64,000 nucleotides of DNA from Treponema sp. (GTDB lineage Bacteria > Spirochaetota > Spirochaetia > Treponematales > Treponemataceae), in contig JAILON010000089.1 of NCBI GenBank assembly GCA_024690865.1, positions 1-64,000 on the forward strand, in the 5' to 3' direction. Made by a program: the position numbers and the translations under genes. Below, one piece after another: positions 56,914 to 64,000 of the stretch (its first letter is position 1; each line of letters begins with the position of its first letter). The notes beneath the pieces were generated by a model. That model was not told the DNA's origin and ran no database searches. It worked only from the letters and a program-made list of their open reading frames with translations.

Positions 56914-57429
56914 ATGGCGGGAATGTATGAGAAATTGGGAGACCTCCTTAACGAAACCCTTGAGGCTGGCCGTGTCAAGTTTGTCCATATAGAACGGGAA
57001 GAACCGACAGGGGAGGCAGAAGGGGGGACGGAAGGCAGTCGTGCTGAGGGGCAGGCTGCGGAAGAAGGACATACAGGGACTGACGAAGCCTTTTCTCGGC
57101 AAAAGGAAGCCGACTTTTCCGACTCCTTCTACCGGGCCGAAACCGAGGCTGAAAAGCGTTATTTTAAAACCAGCCGTAGCAGCGAAGCTGGGGAGTCCAG
57201 AAGTCGCCGCGTCATCTACCGGCGGATTACCCCGGAGCTTGAGAAGGCATTCTCCCTGCTCGGACTTGAAAGCACGACGGACAAGGATGCCGTCAAGAAA
57301 GCCTATAAGGAGAAGCTCCTCTACTATCATCCCGACCGATATGCTGGCAAGGAAGTCATGGAAAAGGTGGCCAACGACAAGACGAGGGAAGTCGTTGCCG
57401 CTTACCGGCTGATAATGGAGACTATTTGA
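56914..57429 (+). CDS. J-domain protein
   Basis: C-terminal KKAYKEKLLYYHPDRYAGKEVMEKVANDKTREVVAAY. Confidence 0.85.
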   Translation: MAGMYEKLGDLLNETLEAGRVKFVHIEREEPTGEAEGGTEGSRAEGQAAEEGHTGTDEAFSRQKEADFSDSFYRAETEAEKRYFKTSRSSEAGESRSRRVIYRRITPELEKAFSLLGLESTTDKDAVKKAYKEKLLYYHPDRYAGKEVMEKVANDKTREVVAAYRLIMETI

Positions 57430-57430
57430 T

Positions 57431-58282
57431 ATGAATGATTTTACGAGGGAAAACCTGAGCTACTTTGGCCTGTACGCAAAGATGCTCCGGGCACAGAAGA
57501 AGCTCGTGCCAGAATACCTGTCCTTTGGGCAGGACAAGGACCAGTACCTCCTGTACTATGCGCCGGAGAAACCGGTTGGAGCTGACGCCGCTGTGAGCGA
57601 CAAGACTGTCATTTGGGTTCACGGCGGTGGTTGGAACGCGGGCTCGCCCAGGTTCTTCGATTTTGTCGGCCAGTGCATCGCAGGGGCAGGATACCCCTTT
57701 GTCTCTCTCAGCTACCGGCTTTCTCCCAAGAACAAATACCCCATCCAGATATCTGATGTCTGCGCGGGCTACAGGGCCGCCCTTGAGTTTCTGAAAACGA
57801 AGGAGACTGCCTCTCCCCGGATCGTGGTTACGGGCTCCTCTGCAGGTGCCCACCTGTCTTCCATATTGTGCTACAGCCCGAAGGTCCAGGCCGACTATGG
57901 CGTTGACATTTCCCATATAATCGGCTACATCGGAATTGGCGGCCCCTACTGCTTTCTGGAAGGACAGGGCTGGGTTTTGCGGACGCTCCTAAAGCAGCTC
58001 TTTGAGAAGGACTACGACAGGATGCAGGGAGAGCCGTGTGCGCTCATGGGAAAAAGTAGCATTCCGATGCTTTTGATTCAGAGCGAGCATGACGGACTTA
58101 TAGATTATTCGTGTGCCACACGGATGGCAGAAAAAGCCACATCTCTCGGAAACAGATGTGAGCTTTACCCAGTCGTAGGGAAGAGGAACACGCACTCTTG
58201 GTATACCGCGGGGGTGTTCCTCGAGCCGAGAAAAGAAAATGCGACGCTTGACAAATTTTTCAATTGGATAGAAGGACTGTGA
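57431..58282 (+). CDS. Alpha/beta hydrolase
   Basis: VIWVHGGGWNAGS; VVTGSSAGAHLSS. Confidence 0.85.
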   Translation: MNDFTRENLSYFGLYAKMLRAQKKLVPEYLSFGQDKDQYLLYYAPEKPVGADAAVSDKTVIWVHGGGWNAGSPRFFDFVGQCIAGAGYPFVSLSYRLSPKNKYPIQISDVCAGYRAALEFLKTKETASPRIVVTGSSAGAHLSSILCYSPKVQADYGVDISHIIGYIGIGGPYCFLEGQGWVLRTLLKQLFEKDYDRMQGEPCALMGKSSIPMLLIQSEHDGLIDYSCATRMAEKATSLGNRCELYPVVGKRNTHSWYTAGVFLEPRKENATLDKFFNWIEGL

Positions 58283-58304
58283 TGTATGGCGGAAATTTCT
58301 TCTT

Positions 58305-59171
58305 TTAGGCCGGGGGCTTTTCAAGAAATGCCTGAAGTTTTGGAAGGGCTTCTGTCGCGACCCTCCTGCCCTCGTCGTAGACGCGCTGTAGTTCATCGGG
58401 ATTCTTTTCCGTCCTGCTGATTCCCAACGGCTTTTCGGGACAGATGACGAAGACTTCTCCTCGGTCGACCTTTGCAAAGACATCCTCTGTCTCTTCGTTG
58501 TAAACAAGCGGGCGTTTCCTCATCGCCTCTACAGCCATCGGGTATTTGCGGAGTGAGATTCTTACCAGCCACATGAGGCTTGTCGGTTTTTTATGGAACT
58601 CTCTTGGTTGCGTCAGAATGACGACGTTTCGGTTGTATCCGAGTCCTTCAAAAAAACGGAGTGGAACGGAGTCCGTCATGCCGCCGTCCAGAAGCTCGTA
58701 GCCGTCAACCTTGACGACCCGGCTTGCAATCGGCATGGAGGCACTGGCACGCATCCAGATAAGATCCTGCCCGTCGCAGGTCTCTAGCTTTTTGTAGACT
58801 GGCTTTCCAGTGTTGCAGTCGGAAGCGACGCAGTAGAATTCCATGGGGTTGGTGCGGTATGCCTCAAGGTCAAAGACGTCAAGTTTGTTTGGAAGCGTGT
58901 CGTAGCAAAAGTCCGCTCCATAAAGGTCTCCGGTAAGAATCAGGGAACGGAATGAACAGTATCGCCAGTTGTACGAATATTTTTTGTTGTAGCGGATTGC
59001 CCGTCCTATCTGGTGTGACTTGAAGTTGCATCCGAATGTTGCGCCTGCGGAAACTCCGACTGCCCCGTCGAATTCAATGCTGTTCTCAAGGAAAACATCA
59101 AGTACGCCCGAGGAGAACATGCCTCGCATTGCCCCGCCTTCAAGCACAAGTCCTTTTTTCACGATACTCAC
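58305..59171 (-). CDS. Patatin-like phospholipase
   Basis: GLVLEGGAMRGMFSSGVLD...GVSAGATFG...LLDGGMTDSVP. Confidence 0.88.
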   Translation of the reverse strand: MSIVKKGLVLEGGAMRGMFSSGVLDVFLENSIEFDGAVGVSAGATFGCNFKSHQIGRAIRYNKKYSYNWRYCSFRSLILTGDLYGADFCYDTLPNKLDVFDLEAYRTNPMEFYCVASDCNTGKPVYKKLETCDGQDLIWMRASASMPIASRVVKVDGYELLDGGMTDSVPLRFFEGLGYNRNVVILTQPREFHKKPTSLMWLVRISLRKYPMAVEAMRKRPLVYNEETEDVFAKVDRGEVFVICPEKPLGISRTEKNPDELQRVYDEGRRVATEALPKLQAFLEKPPA

Positions 59172-59314
59172 CGATACGCTCCTTGCCCCACCAATCCTTG
59201 TCTGTGGTTATTCTTGTATAAAACTGGCCGGATGTCAAGCTTGTCCGCTGGAAAATTCGCACGTTCTCTGTTGCCATTGCATGGAGGTGGCCTGTGTGAT
59301 ATACTTGAATCGCT

Positions 59315-60049
59315 ATGAGGTATACAGTTGTTGTTTTTGACCTTGGCGAAACCCTCATGGAATACAAGGGAATGCAGCTGAGCTGGGATGGATATTACCA
59401 GAAGGCGTTCGAGTATGTGAATGAAAAGCTTGCCCTTGCGCTTACTCCTGAGCAGATTGCCGGTTCTGTTGAGCTTTTGAAATCATACAACTCGCGGGTG
59501 AAGGCGCGCGAGCAGGAAATCGCAGCAGAGACGATTTTTTCGGATGTCGTGTCACGCTGGGATGTGAAGGAGCTTCCGCTTGGAAAGGTCATCGCGAGTT
59601 TTTTTGAGTCGCTGAAACTGGAGCCGGTGATTTACGAGGATTCAATCCCGACATTGAAACGGATTCGTGAGGCGGGTATAAAGACGGCGGCCATGACGGA
59701 TGTTGCGAGCGCGATGCCTGACGAGTTTCACAAGCAGTATGTCTCCCCGCTGCTTCCCTATTTTGACCTTTATGTCTCTTCCGTCAGCTGTGGCTGGCGA
59801 AAGCCAAACCCTAAAGGGCTTTCCGACATCGCACGCCATTTCAGTGCGGCTCCGACGGAGATGGTGATGATCGGCGACACGCAGCGCGACGTTCAGGCTG
59901 CAAAAAACTTCGGCTGTGCGTCCGTTTTAATCTGCCGGAAGTCGAACGGAACGGACAGCCTGCCCGACTTTGGACAGGATTACACAGTCCGCTCCGCACG
60001 GGAAGTCGGGGAGCTTGTGGCAAGCAGGGCTGACGGCTGGAGTCTGTAG
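59315..60049 (+). CDS. HAD-family hydrolase
   Basis: VVVFDLGETLMEYKG...PNPKGLSDIARHF...MIGDTQRDVQAAKNFG. Confidence 0.88.
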   Translation: MRYTVVVFDLGETLMEYKGMQLSWDGYYQKAFEYVNEKLALALTPEQIAGSVELLKSYNSRVKAREQEIAAETIFSDVVSRWDVKELPLGKVIASFFESLKLEPVIYEDSIPTLKRIREAGIKTAAMTDVASAMPDEFHKQYVSPLLPYFDLYVSSVSCGWRKPNPKGLSDIARHFSAAPTEMVMIGDTQRDVQAAKNFGCASVLICRKSNGTDSLPDFGQDYTVRSAREVGELVASRADGWSL

Positions 60050-60055
60050 GCTGGC

Positions 60056-60862
60056 CTATGAGGCCAACGAACTGCGAATCTGGGCGAGCATGAAACTGGC
60101 GTATTCCTGCAAATGCTCGCCGGAGTAGTCCGCCTTCCGGTCGGATGCGTATTCGGTCAGCGTGAGCCGCACAAGGGGGCGGTAGGACTCCGGCAGGATG
60201 GCAAGCCCCCATTCGCCGCCTTCCTTCTTTGAGAGGACGGCATCTTCTTTTATGAAGGCCAGGACGCGCAGCAGGTTCAGGACGATGTATGCCGTGTTCG
60301 TCTGTATGTCCTCCTCAGCGTCCGAAACGTCGCAGAGGATGCTGTCAAGGTATGCCTCCCTGCCGACTTCCCCGAACAGTTCGGCTATCTGCGTTCCGTA
60401 GAGGCACTTGCCCTTCCGCCGTATCACTTCGAAATATGCCGCAAGGTCCTTGTTTACGCCATTCATCTTCTGGATGTAGGCCGTGGAATTCGTCCGGTAC
60501 CAGTCCAGGTGCTTGATGGAAAAGTGGAGCTCAAAAGGCGTGGGGTATACGAAGTGCCTGCACACGTCCGACCGAACCATGTCCATCTCGATTCCTTTTT
60601 CGGGAGCTTCTCCGTTCAGCTCTACGACCATGTCCATGAATGCGGTTTTGCTGACATCCGGTACGGTATCCTTCACCACGACGAGCAGGTCGATGTCGCT
60701 CTTCTTTGGATTGAAGCATCCCATCACCGAGGACCCATGCAGATAGATTCCCTCAAGCCTGTCGCCGAGAATTTTTTTGCTCTGCGAAACAAAGCTGTCC
60801 GTCAATTCCATACGCTTTCCATCACCGCCATGATTCTTTTCAGTTCTTTTCATAAAACACAA
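60056..60862 (-). CDS. AadA/DUF4111-like nucleotidyltransferase
   Basis: LEGIYLHGSSVMGCFNPKKSDIDLLVVVKD. Confidence 0.78.
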   Translation of the reverse strand: MCFMKRTEKNHGGDGKRMELTDSFVSQSKKILGDRLEGIYLHGSSVMGCFNPKKSDIDLLVVVKDTVPDVSKTAFMDMVVELNGEAPEKGIEMDMVRSDVCRHFVYPTPFELHFSIKHLDWYRTNSTAYIQKMNGVNKDLAAYFEVIRRKGKCLYGTQIAELFGEVGREAYLDSILCDVSDAEEDIQTNTAYIVLNLLRVLAFIKEDAVLSKKEGGEWGLAILPESYRPLVRLTLTEYASDRKADYSGEHLQEYASFMLAQIRSSLAS

Positions 60863-61349
60863 GGTCCATCCGTTCGTTTATGTTCATAACGTTGCCCGTC
60901 CGATGGTAGCCGAGCTTTTCATACAGGTGGCAGTTGCCCTTTTCCTGCAGGATCGTGGCCAGGCTCCAGTTGTCCGGGCCAAAGATTTTTTCAACGGCAT
61001 GGATTGCCGCCTGGGCATATCCCCTGCCGCGAAACTCCTTCATAATCCAAATCGGGGAAATACGCTTTTTGCTTTCGCCCTCTTTGACAACGATGCGGAT
61101 GGCACCGACTTTTTGTCCGTCAGCCATGATAAAATAGTAATGCGTCCATGGCTGCTGGTATCGTGCCATAACTTTGTCCAAGCCTTCGGCTCCGGGGCTT
61201 ATGTCGTAGTCCTGATATTTCTGCAGGAGTTCCGAAAAAGCTTCAACCTGCATTTCCCATAGGGTCTGTATATCTTCGCTTGTTACCGGCTGTAGCTCAA
61301 TCGTGGCTGTCATGTCCATTATGCTTGCATTTTTTTGCAGGATAGTCAA
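60840..61349 (-). CDS. GNAT-family N-acetyltransferase
   Basis: ISPIWIMKEFRGRGYAQAAIHAVE. Confidence 0.82.
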   Translation of the reverse strand: MTILQKNASIMDMTATIELQPVTSEDIQTLWEMQVEAFSELLQKYQDYDISPGAEGLDKVMARYQQPWTHYYFIMADGQKVGAIRIVVKEGESKKRISPIWIMKEFRGRGYAQAAIHAVEKIFGPDNWSLATILQEKGNCHLYEKLGYHRTGNVMNINERMDLVFYEKN

Positions 61350-61446
61350 GCAAACTGGCTGAAAAGTGCAGGCTGCAAAGTCTTTGGAGGCTTTTGCACT
61401 TGCTTGCTTGAGAAAATGAAATGCATCTTGTATAATCAGAGTGACT

Positions 61447-62241
61447 ATGATTCATTTTGACAATCCCACAATACAACTGCTCGCAATGGAGCAGTCGGCG
61501 CACGATTCAAACTGCACGGCAGATGATTTCCTCCTTGCAGAAAACGTCTTCTGTGAGTCGGTTCAAAATCCAAAGGCCCACCGGTATCTGGAGCTGCCGC
61601 TCGTGTGCGACCTTACCTCATACGGGAGCAACGTCGTGGTTTCTGCCCGCAAGGACCTTTTGCCACAGCTACGGGAACTAATAAATTCCCAGCCGATGTA
61701 CAAGTGGTTTGAGACTCCTTTTGTATATAGGTTGAACGACCTGCTTGCAGAATCTGCTTCCCGCGTCTGCTTTATGGCGGAGTATTTCCTTCCTGATGTG
61801 GATAAAATCTTTGAATCCGCAAAGGCCCTGGAGAATGGCATCCCCTATGAGCTTAAGCTGCTTTGCCAGTCTGATTTCGAAAGCCTGTATAGTGGGCTGT
61901 GGGGCAATGCCCTGTGCGAGGCGAGGCGCGAGCTTGACGTTCTGGGCGTTGGCGCGTATGACGGTGGCAGGCTCATTGCCCTTGCAGGCAGCTCCGCCGA
62001 TGCAGAGAATTTCTGGCAGATTGGCGTGGACGTCCTTCCTGAATATCGGCACAAAGGAATCGCCTCTGCCATAACAAACCGCCTTGCCCGAGAGGTTTTT
62101 AATCATGGAAAGATACCCTTTTACTGTGCTGCCTGGTCCAACATCAAATCCGTGCGCAATGCCCTGCGCTCCGGCTTTAAGCCCGGTTGGATGCAGCTTT
62201 CTGCAAAATCGAATGAGTATATAGAAGGAATGCTGCGGTAA
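61447..62241 (+). CDS. GNAT-family N-acetyltransferase
   Basis: WQIGVDVLPEYRHKGIASAITNRLA. Confidence 0.82.
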   Translation: MIHFDNPTIQLLAMEQSAHDSNCTADDFLLAENVFCESVQNPKAHRYLELPLVCDLTSYGSNVVVSARKDLLPQLRELINSQPMYKWFETPFVYRLNDLLAESASRVCFMAEYFLPDVDKIFESAKALENGIPYELKLLCQSDFESLYSGLWGNALCEARRELDVLGVGAYDGGRLIALAGSSADAENFWQIGVDVLPEYRHKGIASAITNRLAREVFNHGKIPFYCAAWSNIKSVRNALRSGFKPGWMQLSAKSNEYIEGMLR

Positions 62242-62331
62242 TGCAGTCCACAGTGGCTGGACGCTTGGAAAAATAAGAATCTTCTTATGTAATTATCCCG
62301 GCCTCGCCTTGTTCTATAGGCGAGGTTTGCT

Positions 62332-64000
62332 ATGAATAGGTTCGCTATGCTTTTTTCGTTTCTTGTTCCGTCCATGTTCGCGGCCGGGCAGCTTGTCGCC
62401 CAGACTGCAGTTCCGGCGGCTCCGTCCATATCGATGAAGGTCTCCGGCTCCGACCCGAACAAGGCTAGCCCTGTCCGCCTGAGCACGCTCGGAGCGAACG
62501 TGGAGGTCATGGGCAACATCGCGACGACGACGCTCGACATGACGTTCGTCAACGAGACTGACCGCATTCTTGAGGGGGAATTCGAATTTCCCCTCGGCGA
62601 GGGCGAGTCCGTCACCGGCTATGCGCTCGACATAAACGGCAAGATGCGGCAGGGCGTCGTCGTGGAAAAGGACAAGGGGCGGCAGGTCTTTGAGGCCGTC
62701 GTCCGGCAGGGCATTGACCCCGGGCTTGTTGAGATGACGGCGGGGAACAACTTCAAGGCCCGCGTCTATCCGATTCCCGCAAAGGGAAGCCGCCACGTGC
62801 AGGTGACCTATCAGAGCGAGCTTCGTGAATCCGCTTCTGCCGGGAGGGTATACTCGTTCTCCGCATTGCCGCAGGGCAAGCTGGACTCCTTTGACTTCAA
62901 GATAACCGTTCTGGATACCGCGTCTCCTTCAGCCCCGGCTGGCGACGACTTTGGACTGGGGCCGATCACCTTCGACCAGATGCGGTCGGGCTACAGCGCG
63001 AGCATTTCCAAGAAGGACTTCACGCTGACAAAGCCCGTCAAGTTCGCCATTCCCTCGCAGCTGGACAACGGCAAGGGCAAGGTCTTTACGCAGGACATCG
63101 GCAAGGATACCTTCTTCTATTACTGGCAGCCTTTCCAGACGGAAACCGTCGCCAAGAAACTGCCCAAGAGCCTTGTCGTCTACTATGACATCTCTGACAG
63201 CATGAAACGGCGGGATTCCAATGCGGAATTCAAGCTGCTCGCCGCGTATCTTTCCAAGCTGGACAACCCTAGCGTCACTCTTGTCCCCTTTAGCAACGAA
63301 GTGCATGGGGAAAAGGTCTTCACGGGCAGCGTGGACAAGATTGTGGCAGACATCCAGGCATACGTGAAGCCGCTCGGCTTTGACGGGGCGACGAATCTTG
63401 GCTATGATTTTGCATCCCTCTTCCCCGCCGACGAGGTGCTTGTCATGACGGACGGACTGGGCAACTGGGACGATTCGCTTGCCGCGGGAAAGACTGCGGC
63501 AAAGCGTCCCGTACAACCCCGCGTCTATACGATAAATTCCTCTGCAAGCGCAAACCACGGCTGGCTTGAGAGAACCGCACGGCTGAACGGCGGCCAGTAC
63601 GTCAACCTCTGCGCAAAGGATGAGGGACTGGCCCTCGATATGCTGACGAGCGACCCCCTCCGCCTCATCACGGCTTCCTATGACACGAACGCGGTCAGCG
63701 ATGTATACCCCGTGGACGGCAGCATCGTCAGCGGCGATTTTTCCCTTTCGGGCAAGCTTCGCCGCAAGAGCGCGGACATCACGCTCCAGTTTGGCCACGG
63801 CAATACGGTGGAAAAATCCGTCACGGTTTCCGTCAGCGCGATTGACGGCCTTCGCTCGGACAACGTGGTGTACCAGTGGGCGGTGAAGAAAGTCGCTGCG
63901 CTGGGCACTGACTACGAGGCCAACAAGGACGAGATTCTTGAGACTGCCAAGAAGTACACTGTCGTCACCGAGGGAACGTCGCTCATCGTGCTTGACAGCG
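62332..64000 (+). CDS. VIT/VWA-domain exported protein, 3' end outside window
   Basis: Signal peptide MNRFAMLFSFLVPSMFAAG; VIT-like MTFVNETDRILEGEFEFPLGEGESVTGYALDINGKM; VWA-like LVVYYDISDSM; not in ORF track because open at end. Confidence 0.78.
   Translation, partial: MNRFAMLFSFLVPSMFAAGQLVAQTAVPAAPSISMKVSGSDPNKASPVRLSTLGANVEVMGNIATTTLDMTFVNETDRILEGEFEFPLGEGESVTGYALDINGKMRQGVVVEKDKGRQVFEAVVRQGIDPGLVEMTAGNNFKARVYPIPAKGSRHVQVTYQSELRESASAGRVYSFSALPQGKLDSFDFKITVLDTASPSAPAGDDFGLGPITFDQMRSGYSASISKKDFTLTKPVKFAIPSQLDNGKGKVFTQDIGKDTFFYYWQPFQTETVAKKLPKSLVVYYDISDSMKRRDSNAEFKLLAAYLSKLDNPSVTLVPFSNEVHGEKVFTGSVDKIVADIQAYVKPLGFDGATNLGYDFASLFPADEVLVMTDGLGNWDDSLAAGKTAAKRPVQPRVYTINSSASANHGWLERTARLNGGQYVNLCAKDEGLALDMLTSDPLRLITASYDTNAVSDVYPVDGSIVSGDFSLSGKLRRKSADITLQFGHGNTVEKSVTVSVSAIDGLRSDNVVYQWAVKKVAALGTDYEANKDEILETAKKYTVVTEGTSLIVLDS

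Overview
About 64 kb of mid/high-GC DNA that looks like a chromosomal segment of a host-associated Treponema-like spirochete. This is inferred from gene content and style (HPr plus HprK, HD-GYP and GGDEF-EAL proteins, many lipoproteins, Sel1/ankyrin proteins); no rRNA, tRNA or CRISPR was found. Core-type genes include rsmG, holA, HPr, hprK, a hibernation factor, trxA, mnmA, radA and a phosphohexomutase. A more accessory stretch (about 41.2-55.4 kb) carries XRE regulators, an AT-rich ankyrin gene, a nuclease-like gene with an in-frame stop, a DUF4143 ATPase, an AlbA_2 protein, a transglutaminase/ankyrin-HTH cassette and dispersed palindromic DNA. Main highlights: (1) an unannotated 25-aa holin-like type I toxin candidate at 14106-14183, with a sequestered SD, its own promoter and a convergent antisense-RNA promoter/terminator; (2) a barnase-barstar pair with all barnase catalytic residues kept and a membrane-anchored toxin; (3) three sequence-unrelated intergenic arrays that share an exact 22-bp period; (4) a dispersed promoter/operator element (28-nt identity) tied to an XRE regulator; (5) a nuclease-like gene whose stop codon falls at the putative catalytic Glu. 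All calls were made by eye from sequence and the ORF track; no database search was run.
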